A DNA stretch of 64,000 bases from Yersinia intermedia (GCF_900635455.1 NZ_LR134116.1:2976001-3040000), one strand, 5' to 3'; positions 1 to 10,759 are shown, counted from the first letter of the stretch. Translations and numbers: made by a program. The notes: a model not told the origin generated them from the letters alone.

Positions 1-4
1 GAGT

Positions 5-619
5 GTGTTAAGCGAACAACAAGTTGCCCAACTGGATTGGGATAAAGTCGACAATCTGATGCCAGCCATCGTACAGCATGCCATTTCCGGTGAAGTTCTG
101 ATGATGGGGTATATGAATCAGGAAGCATTGGCGGTTACACAGCAAACCGGCAAAGTAACCTTCTTCTCTCGCACCAAACAGCGTTTATGGACCAAGGGTG
201 AAAGCTCCGGTAACGTGCTGAATGTGGTGAATATCTATCCTGACTGCGACAATGATACTCTGCTCATTCTGGCTAATCCTATCGGCCCAACCTGTCATTT
301 AGGCAATAATAGCTGCTTCGCCCCGGCGGCCAGCGATTGGGGCTTCCTATACCAGTTAGAGCAGTTATTGGCCTCACGTAAATCAGCCGACCCAGCCAGT
401 TCTTACACCGCCAAGCTGTATGCCAGCGGCACTAAGCGTATCGCGCAAAAAGTGGGGGAAGAAGGGGTAGAAACCGCCCTCGCCGCAACAGTGAATGATC
501 GTGAAGAGTTGACCAACGAAGCATCGGATTTGATGTATCACCTGCTGGTGTTGTTGCAGGACCAAGATTTGAATCTGAGTAAAGTGATTGGACGCCTGCG
601 CGAACGTCACGAGAAGTAA
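5..619 (+). CDS. hisI: Histidine biosynthesis bifunctional protein HisI(E)
   Basis: Catalyses steps 2 and 3 of histidine synthesis in the cytoplasm: phosphoribosyl-ATP pyrophosphohydrolase (C-terminal half) and phosphoribosyl-AMP cyclohydrolase (N-terminal half). The 204-residue product aligns end to end with my memory of E. coli HisI. The cyclohydrolase half carries the metal motif DCDND (residues 80-84) and Cys97/Cys104. The pyrophosphatase half carries GEEGVE (151-156) and NEASDLMYH (171-179). The start is GTG at 5, directly followed by LSEQQ as in the family (MLTEQQ in E. coli). It lies at the window edge, so its upstream his genes cannot be seen. It should be the last gene of the his operon because a good terminator follows. 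Confidence 0.96.
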   Translation: MLSEQQVAQLDWDKVDNLMPAIVQHAISGEVLMMGYMNQEALAVTQQTGKVTFFSRTKQRLWTKGESSGNVLNVVNIYPDCDNDTLLILANPIGPTCHLGNNSCFAPAASDWGFLYQLEQLLASRKSADPASSYTAKLYASGTKRIAQKVGEEGVETALAATVNDREELTNEASDLMYHLLVLLQDQDLNLSKVIGRLRERHEK

Positions 620-645
620 CGCCTTGATTGGTGTTCTTACTGGTA

Positions 646-683
646 AAAAAACGCCTCCGATTCAGCATCGGGGGCGTTTTTAT
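646..683 (+). terminator. Rho-independent terminator after hisI
   Basis: An inverted repeat AACGCCTCCGAT / ATCGGGGGCGTT with a 5-nt loop is followed by a run of five T. It lies 27 bp after the hisI stop and closes the his operon. The A-run on its left side could let it act in both directions. Confidence 0.85.
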
Positions 684-785
684 TAGGGCAAACCTTTTAA
701 ATCAGCGACTGTCTGTTCTTGCTAAGTTTGTCTTAACAGCAAGTCCATTCAAGGCGTCGCGAGCGAAAGTAGTTTGATTGCGGAC

Positions 786-873
786 AGCGCACAGTCACCG
801 GAGCGTACACACAGTACGTGAGGATGACGAGCACTGCCCAATATCAAAATACGAACGCGCAGTAGCCGTTAAC
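786..873 (-). repeat. Unnamed ~88-bp intergenic repeat, copy 1
   Basis: Read on the minus strand this begins GTTAACGGCTACTGCGC immediately after the gnd stop codon and ends CTGTGCGCT. A diverged second copy in the same relation to a stop codon lies at 41777-41863. Shared blocks include ACCGGAG.GTAC, GAGCACTGC and CGCAGTAGCCGTTAAC. It is partly palindromic around GTAC. It is not an ERIC element by sequence. Confidence 0.7.
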
Positions 874-2280
874 TTAAAGCCATTCGGTGTGGAACACGCC
901 GTCTTTATCAATACGCTTATAGGTATGCGCACCGAAATAGTCGCGCTGCGCCTGAATCAAGTTGGCTGGCAGTACGGCTGAACGGTAGCTATCGTAATAA
1001 TTAATCGCCGCAGAGAATGTTGGTGTTGGGATACCGTTTTGAACAGCATAAGACACCACATCACGCAGTGCTTGCTGGTATTCATCAGCGATCTGCTTGA
1101 AGTAAGGTGCCAACAGCAAGTTAGCAATATCTGCATTTTCTGCATATGCATCAGTGATTTTTTGCAGGAACTGTGCACGGATAATACAACCAGCACGGAA
1201 AATCTTAGCGATCTCACCGTAATGCAAATCCCAGTTATTTTCGTCAGAGGCTGCTTTCAATTGAGAGAAGCCCTGAGCATAAGAGACGATTTTACCCAGA
1301 TACAACGCACGGCGGATCTTCTCGATAAATTCAGCTTTATCACCAGTAAAAGGCTGCACTTTAGGGCCAGTCAGCACTTTAGAGGCAGCTACACGCTGAT
1401 CTTTCAGAGAAGACAAATAGCGGGCAAACACAGACTCAGTGATCAGTGTTAATGGCTCACCCAAATCCAAAGAACTTTGGCTGGTCCATTTACCGGTGCC
1501 TTTGTTCGCCGCTTCATCCAGAATCACATCGACCAGATATTTACCGGCTTCGTCTTTTTTGGTGAAGATATCTTTGGTGATATCAATCAGGTAGCTGTTT
1601 AGCTCTCCTTTATTCCACTCAGCAAAGGTGCTAGCCAGCTCTTCATTGCTCAAGCCTAAAGACTGTTTCAACAGGGAATAAGCTTCTGCGATCAATTGCA
1701 TGTCACCGTATTCAATGCCGTTGTGAACCATTTTAACGTAATGGCCTGCACCATCGGCACCGATATACGCAACACAAGCATCACCGTCATCAGCACGGGC
1801 AGCAATCTTCTCAAGGATAGGCGCAACCAGTTCGTAGGCTTCTTTCTGGCCACCTGGCATGATAGATGGGCCTTTCAATGCGCCCTCTTCGCCACCGGAA
1901 ACACCGGTACCAATAAAGTTGAAGCCTTGCGCAGAAAGTTCGCGGTTACGGCGGATGGTGTCTTTGTAATAAGTATTACCACCATCAATCAGAATGTCAC
2001 CTTTATCCAGATGCGGAGTCAGTGAAGCGATAGTCTTATCAGTGGCTTCACCCGCTTTCACCATCAGCAGGATGCGACGCGGTTTTTCCAGTGAATCAAC
2101 AAACTCTTCCACGGTATAACTCGGCACCAGATTTTTACCTGGATTCTCGGCAACCACTTCGTCGGTTTTGTCTGATGAACGGTTAAAGATAGAAACGGAA
2201 TAGCCACGGCTTTCGATGTTGAGCGCCAGGTTACGGCCCATCACCGCCATACCGACAACGCCAATCTGTTGTTTGGACAT
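874..2280 (-). CDS. gnd: 6-phosphogluconate dehydrogenase, decarboxylating
   Basis: Oxidatively decarboxylates 6-phosphogluconate to ribulose 5-phosphate with NADP+ in the cytosolic pentose phosphate pathway. The 468-residue protein has the dinucleotide-binding start [14 protein letters not shown] (7-20), the substrate loop [11 protein letters not shown] (124-134) and the catalytic block [15 protein letters not shown] (181-195, catalytic Lys183). The C-terminal tail is that of the dimer-forming family. A Shine-Dalgarno GACAGGAG stands 8 nt before ATG. In many enterobacteria gnd flanks the O-antigen cluster. Here it lies directly between hisI and galF with no polysaccharide genes. Confidence 0.97.
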   Translation of the reverse strand: MSKQQIGVVGMAVMGRNLALNIESRGYSVSIFNRSSDKTDEVVAENPGKNLVPSYTVEEFVDSLEKPRRILLMVKAGEATDKTIASLTPHLDKGDILIDGGNTYYKDTIRRNRELSAQGFNFIGTGVSGGEEGALKGPSIMPGGQKEAYELVAPILEKIAARADDGDACVAYIGADGAGHYVKMVHNGIEYGDMQLIAEAYSLLKQSLGLSNEELASTFAEWNKGELNSYLIDITKDIFTKKDEAGKYLVDVILDEAANKGTGKWTSQSSLDLGEPLTLITESVFARYLSSLKDQRVAASKVLTGPKVQPFTGDKAEFIEKIRRALYLGKIVSYAQGFSQLKAASDENNWDLHYGEIAKIFRAGCIIRAQFLQKITDAYAENADIANLLLAPYFKQIADEYQQALRDVVSYAVQNGIPTPTFSAAINYYDSYRSAVLPANLIQAQRDYFGAHTYKRIDKDGVFHTEWL

Positions 2281-2307
2281 TAAAAAACTCCTGTCTGAAG
2301 GATGACA

Positions 2308-2340
2308 CCTGTTACCGGCCTTGAGGCCAACAGGTTTTTG
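2308..2340 (-). promoter_or_regulatory. Hairpin in the gnd leader
   Basis: The arms CCTGTT/AACAGG and GGCC/GGCC around a TTGA loop form a compact hairpin 28-54 nt upstream of the gnd ATG. On the plus strand it is followed by TTTTT, so it could equally stop antisense transcription. On the gnd strand it would be a 5' leader stem. Function not established. Confidence 0.4.
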
Positions 2341-2486
2341 ATGTGGGAAACATGTTAACTCAGGATTATGTCAGCTGGGTAGTGATTGGTGCGATAGATA
2401 GCACAACTGACCAGTTGCTGTTCGCACACGTTTGCTTTGGTAAAGTGCAAACCAATTTGACTCAATTGACCTGGCTGGCTTATATA

Positions 2487-2517
2487 CAAAAAAAGCAACC
2501 CCATGGATTGCTTTTCA
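2487..2517 (-). terminator. Rho-independent terminator after galF
   Basis: On the minus strand GCAATCC-ATG-GGGTTGC is followed by seven T. It lies 18 bp beyond the galF stop, so galU-galF transcription should end here and gnd should have its own promoter. Confidence 0.8.
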
Positions 2518-2534
2518 TTGCTGCTGAAATTGGC

Positions 2535-3428
2535 TTATGCCACGAACTCTTTCAACCAAGCCTTAAATTCTGCGCCTTGCTTTGGATGGCGAAGACCGTA
2601 GGCGACATAGGCCTTCATATATCCGAGCTTCTCACCACAGTTATAGGATTGACCGGTTAAAGCGACGGCATCTACCGGTTTCTCAGCGGCTAATGCATCA
2701 ATAGCATCAGTCAGTTGGATACGACCCCAAGCACCAGGTTTAGTTTTTTCCAGCATTGGCCAAATATCAGCAGACAAAACATAACGCCCTACAGCCGACA
2801 GATTGGATTTCAAGTCAGCCGGGCTTTGCGGTTTCTCAACCATCGCGTTAATCCGGCTACTTTCACCGGGTGCTAAATCTGACACTTCACAGGAGATAAC
2901 CGAGTAGTTGGATAATGCTTCAGGTTCTACGGCATGCACCAATACCTGGCTGGTACCAGATTCTTCAAATCGTTTAACTAACTGAGCCAAATTATCACGG
3001 GTTAAATCCGACTTGGCGTCATCAATCAAGACATCCGGCAACAATACTGCAAAAGGTGAGTCACCCACTAGCGGTTTGGCACATAACACCGCATGCCCCA
3101 AACCTTCAGGATGACCTTGGCGGATATGCATGATAGTCACACCCGGCGGACAGATAGATTGAACTTCATCCAATAACTGACGCTTTACACGCGCTTCCAG
3201 CATGGCTTCCAGCTCATAAGAGGTATCAAAATGGTTTTCTACCGCATTTTTCGACGAATGGGTTATCAGAATGATTTCTTTAATACCAGCAGCAACACAT
3301 TCGTTGACCACATATTGGATCAATGGCTTATCGACGATAGGCAACATTTCTTTTGGAATGGCTTTAGTCGCGGGGAGCATTCGCATACCTAAACCGGCGA
3401 CTGGGATCACTGCTTTCAATTTGGTCAT
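2535..3428 (-). CDS. galF: UTP-glucose-1-phosphate uridylyltransferase-like protein GalF
   Basis: A 297-residue nucleotidyltransferase of the GalU/GalF family (UDP-glucose pyrophosphorylase). The N-terminal signature reads [11 protein letters not shown] (12-22), with Met in place of the Thr found in GalU ([11 protein letters not shown]). Near the C-terminus it reads [13 protein letters not shown] where GalU reads [13 protein letters not shown]. Both changes are the ones I recall distinguishing E. coli GalF, a weakly active or regulatory paralogue, from catalytic GalU. It follows galU by 64 bp on the same strand and is probably cotranscribed with it. A true GalU role is possible but less likely given those substitutions. 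Confidence 0.85.
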   Translation of the reverse strand: MTKLKAVIPVAGLGMRMLPATKAIPKEMLPIVDKPLIQYVVNECVAAGIKEIILITHSSKNAVENHFDTSYELEAMLEARVKRQLLDEVQSICPPGVTIMHIRQGHPEGLGHAVLCAKPLVGDSPFAVLLPDVLIDDAKSDLTRDNLAQLVKRFEESGTSQVLVHAVEPEALSNYSVISCEVSDLAPGESSRINAMVEKPQSPADLKSNLSAVGRYVLSADIWPMLEKTKPGAWGRIQLTDAIDALAAEKPVDAVALTGQSYNCGEKLGYMKAYVAYGLRHPKQGAEFKAWLKEFVA

Positions 3429-3492
3429 AATTAACCTACTGATTTCTTAAGGCGAATTTAAAATCTATTCCTACTCAGCCGCTAAGCTGGCG

Positions 3493-4386
3493 TTAGTCGA
3501 TTTGCTGTTTCAGCCAGGCGTTAAAGCTCTCGCCTTCGGTGTTATGGCGAACGCCATAAGTGACAAAGGCTTTCATATAACCCAATTTGTCCCCGCAATC
3601 GTGCGATTTACCGGTCATATGAAAAGCCTCAACATCCTCTTGCTCCATTAACATCGCAATGGCATCAGTAAGCTGAATTTCATCACCCGCCCCGCGTGGC
3701 GTTTTCTTCAGCAGCGGCCAAATGTCTTTTGACAATACATAACGCCCAACCACGGCAAGATTAGAAGGCGCATCAGCAAGTGAGGGCTTTTCCACCACTG
3801 CCGTCATCAGGGTACTTTCACCCGGTGACAAAGCCACATGACCACAATCAGCAATACCGTACTTGGAAACATCAGCTTTAGGTACCGGCTCCACCATGAT
3901 CTGGCTACGCCCAGTCTCTTCAAAGCGTTTAATCATACTGGCAAGATTCTCTTTAGATAAATCTGCTGTTGAATCATCGAGTAAAACATCTGGCAGCAGC
4001 ACGATAAATGGGTTATCACCCACCATCGGTTGGGCACACAATACTGCATGCCCCAGACCTTTGGCATGGCCTTGGCGCACTTGCATAATAGTGACATCCG
4101 GCGGGCAGATATTTTGGATCTCTTTCAATAACTGCCGCTTAACACGTGACTCCAGTGCTGCTTCCAGTTCAAATGATGTATCAAAATGGTTTTCTATCGC
4201 ATTTTTGGACGAATGGCTGACCAGCACTATCTCTTTTACGCCGGCGGCAACACATTCATTAACGATATATTGGATCAGAGGCTTATCCACCACCGGCAGC
4301 ATTTCCTTTGGGATCGCTTTAGTCGCGGGCAACATACGTGTGCCAAGCCCGGCAACAGGGATCACAGCCTTCAATTTCTTTTCCAT
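3493..4386 (-). CDS. galU: UTP-glucose-1-phosphate uridylyltransferase
   Basis: Makes UDP-glucose from UTP and glucose 1-phosphate in the cytoplasm, for LPS core, trehalose and galactose metabolism. The 297-residue product has the canonical [19 protein letters not shown] motif (13-31), the [15 protein letters not shown] block near residue 105 and the [12 protein letters not shown] substrate motif, all as in catalytic GalU. It is roughly two-thirds identical by eye to the adjacent galF product, so the pair arose by duplication. The promoter must lie in the long AT-rich space to its right. Confidence 0.93.
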   Translation of the reverse strand: MEKKLKAVIPVAGLGTRMLPATKAIPKEMLPVVDKPLIQYIVNECVAAGVKEIVLVSHSSKNAIENHFDTSFELEAALESRVKRQLLKEIQNICPPDVTIMQVRQGHAKGLGHAVLCAQPMVGDNPFIVLLPDVLLDDSTADLSKENLASMIKRFEETGRSQIMVEPVPKADVSKYGIADCGHVALSPGESTLMTAVVEKPSLADAPSNLAVVGRYVLSKDIWPLLKKTPRGAGDEIQLTDAIAMLMEQEDVEAFHMTGKSHDCGDKLGYMKAFVTYGVRHNTEGESFNAWLKQQID

Positions 4387-4876
4387 CTACCATACCTTTT
4401 CTGGAGTGGCCGTTAAGCAGGCCTTTGAATAGATACAAATTCGATCAGGTGATACTAACAATTTAGCGCGCAAGACTGTATTCCAAATCTTACTTATCCT
4501 ATATTCATATATTATTTCAATGTGTTACCAGCACATCCAGACAAATAAAAAAGTTAACGTTCTGGTTGCGTATTATATTCCACATTCACACTTTGTTCAG
4601 CCAGACTGGCGTAATTTGTCGATTTATAAGACTCATTTGGCCATTTTAAGAATAAACTGAGTTGATATATTTAACGACTGAATGTTTTAATGGCTAATTT
4701 GATTGTTTTTCAATCGATTAAAATCGATATTTACCACCTCTGATGACTGTAGGTTATTTGCGCCATTTGCAATCAGTCTAGGCTATTACATGATTGGATG
4801 TTGAATTTTAGCCTATCAGCGCCCATTATTCACTTTGGCGGCATAAGCCGTAGAAATCAAAGGTGAAATTGGATAT
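4387..4876. other. 490-bp AT-rich divergent intergenic region (galU / yegH)
   Basis: No credible ORF or RNA gene was recognised. The stretch is visibly AT-rich, with several runs of A and T around 4490-4560 and 4670-4740, including GATTGTTTTTCAATC and CGATTAAAATCG inverted repeats near 4700-4730. It must hold the outward promoters for galU and yegH. No JUMPstart/ops element was found. Confidence 0.5.
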
Positions 4877-6463
4877 ATGGAATGGATCGCAGATCCTACT
4901 ATTTGGGCAGGGCTGGCGACGCTGGTGGTGCTCGAAATTGTATTGGGCATTGACAACCTGATATTTATTGCCATTTTGGCGGAAAAACTTCCTCGTCATC
5001 AAAGAGATAAAGCCAGAGTTACCGGTTTACTGTGCGCATTATTGATGCGCTTGGTACTGTTAGCCAGTATCTCATGGCTGGCCACATTAACGACACCCCT
5101 AATCACCCTTTCCCAGCACCCATTCAGCGCCCGTGACTTAATCATGCTGATCGGTGGGATATTCCTGCTCTTTAAAGCCACCATGGAGCTAAACGAGCGA
5201 CTTGAGGGCAAGGACCAGCAGCAAAACCAACAACGCAAGGGTGCACGGTTCTGGCCTGTTGTCGCGCAGATTGTAGTACTGGACGCGATATTCTCGCTTG
5301 ATTCGGTCATTACCGCCGTCGGCATGGTAGACCACCTCGCGGTCATGATGGCTGCGGTCTGTATCGCGATTGGCTTGATGCTGTTAGCCAGTAAGCCATT
5401 GACGCGCTTTGTTAATGCACATCCGACCATTGTCATACTTTGTCTGAGCTTTTTACTGATGATCGGCTTTAGCTTAGTGGCTGAAGGTTTTGGTTACCAT
5501 ATTCCGAAAGGGTATTTGTACGCCGCAATTGGTTTCTCAGTAATTATCGAATCACTCAATCAGTTCTCACAATTCAATCGTCGCCGTTTTTTGTCAACAG
5601 TTAGACCATTACGTGAAAGAACCGCGGAAGCGGTGTTACGTATGCTCAGTGGCAAACATGAAGAGGCAGAGTTGGATAATCATACAGCCAACCTAATCGC
5701 CGATAATACCAGTGTCGGCCAAGAGGTCTTCAATGAACAAGAACGCCGGATGATTGAGCGGGTATTAGGGCTGGCACAGCGTACAGTGAGCAGCATCATG
5801 ACATCACGGCATGATGTGGAGTATCTGGACCTTAACGATCCCCCAGAGAAACTGTCTCAGTTGCTGACCAAAAATTTGCATACCCGAATCGTGGTCACTG
5901 AAGATAGTCTGACAGATGAACCCTTGGGCGTTATTCATGTCATTGATTTATTAAGGCAGCAGTTAGCAGGCGAAAAGCTCGACTTACGCGCATTGATTCG
6001 CCAGCCGTTGATTTTCCCCGAACAGGTTTCGCTGTTGATGGCGTTAGAGCAGTTCCGTCAGGCGCAGACGCATTTTGCCTTTGTAGTAGATGAATTTGGC
6101 TCCATCGAAGGGGTGGTTACTCTAACTGATGTGATGGAAACTATTGCCGGTAATCTACCCGTCGCTGGTGAAGAGTTGGATGCCCGCCATGATATTCAGC
6201 AAACCGAGGATGGCTGCTGGATTGCGAACGGTTACATGCCGCTGGAGGATTTGGTACTCTATCTACCACTGCCTCTTGATGATAAACGCGAGTATCACAC
6301 CTTAGCCGGGTTAATCATGGAGTATACCCAGCGCATCCCGCAGGTCGGTGAACAGATGAAAATTGGTGACTATCTCTTTGAGCCATTAGAGGTTAGCAGC
6401 CATCGTATCTTGAAGGTAAAGATAACGCCGTTGAAAATACCTGACCCGGATTATGAGGTGTAA
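4877..6463 (+). CDS. yegH: TerC-family membrane protein with CBS pair and CorC/HlyC domain (YegH)
   Basis: A 528-residue inner-membrane protein matching E. coli YegH over its whole length. The first 230 residues form the TerC-type bundle of about seven hydrophobic segments, with the acidic motifs [11 protein letters not shown] (20-30) and DAIFSLDSV characteristic of TerC, which are thought to bind metal ions. Residues about 295-420 form a cytoplasmic CBS-domain pair starting near [10 protein letters not shown]. Residues about 440-520 form a transporter-associated CorC/HlyC domain. Substrate and role are unknown; metal homeostasis is a family-level inference. It stands alone, with terminators on its right side. 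Confidence 0.9.
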   Translation: MEWIADPTIWAGLATLVVLEIVLGIDNLIFIAILAEKLPRHQRDKARVTGLLCALLMRLVLLASISWLATLTTPLITLSQHPFSARDLIMLIGGIFLLFKATMELNERLEGKDQQQNQQRKGARFWPVVAQIVVLDAIFSLDSVITAVGMVDHLAVMMAAVCIAIGLMLLASKPLTRFVNAHPTIVILCLSFLLMIGFSLVAEGFGYHIPKGYLYAAIGFSVIIESLNQFSQFNRRRFLSTVRPLRERTAEAVLRMLSGKHEEAELDNHTANLIADNTSVGQEVFNEQERRMIERVLGLAQRTVSSIMTSRHDVEYLDLNDPPEKLSQLLTKNLHTRIVVTEDSLTDEPLGVIHVIDLLRQQLAGEKLDLRALIRQPLIFPEQVSLLMALEQFRQAQTHFAFVVDEFGSIEGVVTLTDVMETIAGNLPVAGEELDARHDIQQTEDGCWIANGYMPLEDLVLYLPLPLDDKREYHTLAGLIMEYTQRIPQVGEQMKIGDYLFEPLEVSSHRILKVKITPLKIPDPDYEV

Positions 6464-6485
6464 CAAGTCGTCGAGATTTGGTGCA

Positions 6486-6515
6486 AAAGCCGGGTAATCT
6501 ACCCGGCTTTTTTGT
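6486..6515. terminator. Bidirectional terminator between yegH and dcuC
   Basis: AAAAGCCGGGTA-ATC-TACCCGGCTTTTTT is a near-perfect stem with T-runs on both strands, between two convergent genes. Confidence 0.9.
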
Positions 6516-6530
6516 CGCAATAAGCGGCGA

Positions 6531-7889
6531 TTACAAGTGCACAGGCACCAGGATTTCAGTGGCAACAATCACCACTACCAACCCAACTAAAACCGGTACC
6601 GAGGTACGTTTTACCACTTCAAAAGGTGAAATTTTTGCCATCCCAGCGACTGCAACCACCACGCCAGAAACTGGTGATAAAGTACGCCCTAAATTTGAAG
6701 CCTGTAGCATCGGAATAACCAAATAGGCTGGATTTATCCCCATTTGAGCTGCAAGCTTTGGAATCAGTTCAACAAACGCATAGAACGGCGCATTGCCTGA
6801 CCCAGTGGTCATAGCAGCCAGCATCGTAATCACCACCAGTACTAGCATCATAATAATGCCACCGGTGCCAAAAGATTGAGCTAATCCAATCAGGCCACTG
6901 ATAAAACCAACGGTACTCAACCCTTGTGCGAATACCCCAGCGGCAACCAATAACATCACCACGGTAGCGAACGCATCAGCCATACCACGATAAGCCACTT
7001 CAAGGCCGGTAAATACCGTTTTAGCGCTGAAACTGCGTAAGAACTCAATGACAGCGGCAATCAGCATACAAATCACCAACACCGTAATGATATGCAGCTC
7101 CGGCCCCCATTTACCGTCAAATATCAGCACACCGATAATCGGGGTAAAGGGTAAAATGGCATAAAAGCCCGGTGCATTGGTGGTGATGTCATTAACATCC
7201 ATCATCTCATGCTTTTCCTGACTTTTATTATCCAGATAGCGCTGCCAGAAGAAATGAGCGATAGCCATGCAGACAATCGCAGCAATAGAAATAGGCAAGG
7301 TGGTTTTAAAAGCAAAATCCACCAGTGGCATCTCAGAGGCTTTCGCTGCCAGCACCACATCACCTGATGTTGGGGCTAGAATAATCGCCGCCGGTGATGC
7401 ACAGATTGCGGCTGCGGCACCCCGACTGATACCAACGTTAACCATTACTGGGAACAGTGTCGCCATCAGTAACACGCCCAACCCGGTCGCTGATGATACC
7501 GCTAACGACATCAAGCAGGCCACCAGATAAGCCGCAACCATCAGTAAGTATGGTGAGTTGATCATTTGCAGTGGCTTGGATGCAATTTTTACCACTACAT
7601 CATTGGCACCAATATGAGTCATATAAGCCGCAAAGCCACATAACATCATGATCATCATGCCAAGATCGCCACCACGGCTCATCAGCAAGATTTTGACATA
7701 TTCAACAATGTCCGTCGCTCGCCAGCCCGTTGATGTTGCACTGGCAGGTAATACATTCTTGCCCATCAAGGCACTGATAATTAATAGCAGTAAGCCACCA
7801 ACCATCAGCACACCCGTTGCTGAGTAGCCTTTAATGATATAACGGCCTACACCGACGGCTACGACTATCCCAATCAAAAGATCTAACAT
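6531..7889 (-). CDS. dcuC: Anaerobic C4-dicarboxylate transporter DcuC
   Basis: An inner-membrane carrier of 452 residues that exports succinate and exchanges C4-dicarboxylates during fermentation. It matches E. coli DcuC along its length, including the repeated LLMSRGGDLGMMIMMLCGFAAYMTH block near residue 65-90, CASPAAIILAPTSGDVVLAA, and LQASNLGRTLSPVSGVVVAV near the end. About twelve hydrophobic segments are visible. It is a few residues shorter at the N-terminus and lacks the last ten or so residues of the E. coli protein. It has its own 290-bp upstream region. A convincing FNR site was not found there. Confidence 0.95.
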   Translation of the reverse strand: MLDLLIGIVVAVGVGRYIIKGYSATGVLMVGGLLLLIISALMGKNVLPASATSTGWRATDIVEYVKILLMSRGGDLGMMIMMLCGFAAYMTHIGANDVVVKIASKPLQMINSPYLLMVAAYLVACLMSLAVSSATGLGVLLMATLFPVMVNVGISRGAAAAICASPAAIILAPTSGDVVLAAKASEMPLVDFAFKTTLPISIAAIVCMAIAHFFWQRYLDNKSQEKHEMMDVNDITTNAPGFYAILPFTPIIGVLIFDGKWGPELHIITVLVICMLIAAVIEFLRSFSAKTVFTGLEVAYRGMADAFATVVMLLVAAGVFAQGLSTVGFISGLIGLAQSFGTGGIIMMLVLVVITMLAAMTTGSGNAPFYAFVELIPKLAAQMGINPAYLVIPMLQASNLGRTLSPVSGVVVAVAGMAKISPFEVVKRTSVPVLVGLVVVIVATEILVPVHL

Positions 7890-8182
7890 ATACCCTCTCT
7901 GAGTCTTGCCTGTTGCTGTGTGTTGCTAAATATTGCTTCAGCATTATTATCGTTAAAATACATAATTGGCTCTGCACTCTGCCCAAAGTCCATCGGCGAG
8001 TTTATGACATCTATCAATGATTCGCAGAGATTTTAGAAACAAATAGTAGTTTGTGAGCAAGAGAGAGGATTTTATGTTTTGAATGGCGAGGTTGGCGAAC
8101 AGTTACACAACAAATACATAACAATATGCCGCTATTGCCCCCGATAAACAGCCACGCCTATCGGAGGTAATAGGTCATTAAA

Positions 8183-10030
8183 TTAAAGCTTATCGATAAG
8201 CTTTTTAAGATCTTTGCTGCCACGGCTTTGCTGATTCCGCTCAGCCCAATCATTAAGTGCTTTTTTAGCTCGCTGCTGTAATTCGTTTCGCAACAACTGC
8301 TCGACATCCAATTGATAACTGAGTTGAGTCCACGGACCATAAATACGCAGAGGGATATCGGTGCTTTGCAATATTTTGACCAGGCTATCTTGCCCGCTCC
8401 AGCCTTGCATCACTCGCACCGCCAGATTCATATCACATTGCTGTGCAGGTAAATTAAGTGACCCGTTACCTTTAATGGAAATCAATGCAGAATCAGCACT
8501 CAGATTGCTGACTTTCATCGCGCCTCTGTGCAAAGCCAGATTCGCCTGTAGTTGCTTAACCTCAGTATAACGCTCATAGCGATCCTGACCTTTGACATCA
8601 CTGGAACTGCGAGTAACCGCCTGTTGAATAAGCTGCTGAATATTCAGCCCTTCCAGCCGTGCATTATTCATGCTGAGCTGCGCATCCCCCTGCCAGCGGT
8701 GGTTGAATGCATCAACCGTGATGCCATCCCCCGACAACTGCGCTTTCATGGAAAACTTGCCTGTCATCATCTGTGGCAAGCCAGCGGCCAATAAAACCGG
8801 TCCCAGTTGCATATGGTTTATCACTGGGTTAACGGCAGCCAGAACCTTTTTGCCCGTCACATCCAATGAACCTGGCAACGAAAAATCCCCCTCAACCGCA
8901 CTACCGGTTAAACGGCTAATTTCTACCTTACCGCGCTGATTGGAGGCTTGAAGATTGAGCTGACTGACGTTAATCGCCCGATAGACCAGATTATTCGCCG
9001 TTAGTGATATTTGGGCCGTAAAGTCACGTAATGCCTGCAAGTCCTGCCCGACATCATCATCGGCCTGAATAGCGATCACCGGTGCGGTCACAGCAGACTG
9101 TCGGGGCGTTTCTTTACTGGCAACTGTACTTTTAGGTTCCCACCCAAAGATAGTGTCCAGATTAAGATTGTCAGCAGCCAAATTGATAACATAATCGGGT
9201 ACCTCGCCCAAGGTGGCTCTGGCGGTCCCCGTCAACTGGTTGTTATTAGCAGAAAAACTCAGTTGGTTCAGCAATAGTTGCTGAATATCGTGTTGATAAC
9301 TTGCTTGTAATGTCCCCTCGCCGCTCACACCGCCAACCGGAATATCCGCGCCTTCCAATTTATAGCTGAATTGGCTGATATTGGCGCTGAACTGCTGCGG
9401 ATAATGGCGCATGTCTGCATCGGCGACCATTGAGAAAGTGACATCACGTTGATTACGATTAACACGGCTGGAGAGAGAGATATGTACCTGGCGTTGGGCA
9501 TCTTGTTGAAGTTCAAGATTGATATCACGAACATTAACTTGATCATTGTCCGTCCGCTGCCAAATCAACAGGCTATCGGCAACTTGTACTTTATTGATGT
9601 CGAGCTTCCAGGCGCGTTGCTCATTAAGCGGTGCATTACCGGATGGCGCAACAGGGGCATCAGGCTGTTGTTGCGCCTCACTCTCTGGCGTCAAGCGGAT
9701 AACCGCCCCCTTCAGCATCACCTGTTTCACCTCGAGTTGATGCGATAACAGTGGCCAAAGTTTGACATCCAGTCGCATATTTTCCGCACTAATAACCGGT
9801 GCCGCTGCACCAGGGGCGGTCAGTGCGGTCCGGCCCGCAATAATGCTAAGCTGTGGCCAAACATGCCAGCGCAAATCCCCTTCCAGTTGCAACTGATAAC
9901 CACTTTTTTTCTCTACCTGTTTGACCATGTAGGCACGAAAGTCATTAGGATTTACCAGCAATACTAATGCGCTCATCCCTGCAACTAGCACAACCAGCAG
10001 GATAATTAACGTCGTCAGTAATCGTCTCAT
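8183..10030 (-). CDS. asmA: Outer-membrane assembly / phospholipid-transport protein AsmA
   Basis: A 615-residue AsmA-family protein. An N-terminal membrane anchor (residues 3-27, RRLLTTLIILLVVLVAGMSALVLLV) is followed by a long periplasmic beta-rich repeat region. The N-terminal motif NPNDFRAYMVKQVEKKSGYQL is typical of the AsmA domain. It is thought to take part in phospholipid movement between inner and outer membranes and was found as a suppressor of porin assembly defects. It follows dcd by 62 bp on the same strand, as in E. coli (dcd-asmA order), and is probably cotranscribed. Length agrees with the E. coli protein (617). Confidence 0.94.
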   Translation of the reverse strand: MRRLLTTLIILLVVLVAGMSALVLLVNPNDFRAYMVKQVEKKSGYQLQLEGDLRWHVWPQLSIIAGRTALTAPGAAAPVISAENMRLDVKLWPLLSHQLEVKQVMLKGAVIRLTPESEAQQQPDAPVAPSGNAPLNEQRAWKLDINKVQVADSLLIWQRTDNDQVNVRDINLELQQDAQRQVHISLSSRVNRNQRDVTFSMVADADMRHYPQQFSANISQFSYKLEGADIPVGGVSGEGTLQASYQHDIQQLLLNQLSFSANNNQLTGTARATLGEVPDYVINLAADNLNLDTIFGWEPKSTVASKETPRQSAVTAPVIAIQADDDVGQDLQALRDFTAQISLTANNLVYRAINVSQLNLQASNQRGKVEISRLTGSAVEGDFSLPGSLDVTGKKVLAAVNPVINHMQLGPVLLAAGLPQMMTGKFSMKAQLSGDGITVDAFNHRWQGDAQLSMNNARLEGLNIQQLIQQAVTRSSSDVKGQDRYERYTEVKQLQANLALHRGAMKVSNLSADSALISIKGNGSLNLPAQQCDMNLAVRVMQGWSGQDSLVKILQSTDIPLRIYGPWTQLSYQLDVEQLLRNELQQRAKKALNDWAERNQQSRGSKDLKKLIDKL

Positions 10031-10092
10031 GACATCCTCTTGTCTAATCAGGCTAAAAAGTCCAAACAGGCTAAACTCTCAGCGAGAAATGG

Positions 10093-10674
10093 CTAGTCTT
10101 TATCTATACGACTGGCTACAGCGCCTTGTTGACCACGATATTTTGCGTCCTGACGGCTATTATAAGGGCGAGCTGCCGGGCCGGAGAGTGGTTCAAAACT
10201 CAGCGCACCAATTAACATCCCAGGGCGCAGCGCTAATGGCAACTTACCTGAATTATAGAACTCCAGCACAATCCTGCCTTGCCAACCGGGATCTATACGG
10301 TGTGCGGTAACATGCACCATTAATCCAAGGCGAGCTAATGAGGAGCGGCCATCAAGCCAGCCAACCAAGTCATCAGGGATTGTCACCGACTCTAGTGTCA
10401 CGGCCAGCGCCAACTCCCCTGGATGCAGGAAAAATGCCTCCCCTTCCGGCAGATTGATCTCATCACTCATGACTCGTTCCAGCGCTTCGCTGACTTCATC
10501 CTTCGGGCCGCTTAAGTCAATAAATGCCGCCGTGTGACCATTGAAGACACGGAATTGGTTGCCTAAGCGAACATCGACTGTGGCACCATTGATACGTTCT
10601 ACCGGTGGGCGAGGATCAATGCCTAACTTACCGCTGTCCAGCCAGGCTTCTATGTCACGATCGCACAGTCTCAT
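10093..10674 (-). CDS. dcd: dCTP deaminase
   Basis: Converts dCTP to dUTP, the main route to dTTP precursors in enterobacteria. The 193-residue product starting at [11 protein letters not shown] matches E. coli Dcd in length and almost every residue. The catalytic loop [20 protein letters not shown] (109-128) and catalytic Glu138 (in IVLEFYNSG) are present. The open frame runs nine codons further upstream (to 10701), but I chose 10674 because it gives the exact family start and has GGAG nine bases ahead. It is followed by asmA and preceded by udk on the same strand. Confidence 0.96.
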   Translation of the reverse strand: MRLCDRDIEAWLDSGKLGIDPRPPVERINGATVDVRLGNQFRVFNGHTAAFIDLSGPKDEVSEALERVMSDEINLPEGEAFFLHPGELALAVTLESVTIPDDLVGWLDGRSSLARLGLMVHVTAHRIDPGWQGRIVLEFYNSGKLPLALRPGMLIGALSFEPLSGPAARPYNSRQDAKYRGQQGAVASRIDKD

Positions 10675-10759
10675 TGCTAAAATCTCCATCAAAATTCGCA
10701 TGTTACAGCTTACCTACTACGCAAGCTGCCATATTAAGAAGCAAAGGTCCAGACGAACA

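Noticed and set aside
1039..2025. Long frames opposite gnd (1039-1452 and 1696-2025)
   Set aside because: They are antisense shadows of a well-conserved gene with no ribosome sites.
8004..8018. An FNR-like half site upstream of dcuC (TTGAT-AGAT-GTCAT on the minus strand)
   Set aside because: Only one half matches, and no -10 element lies at the distance required for activation.
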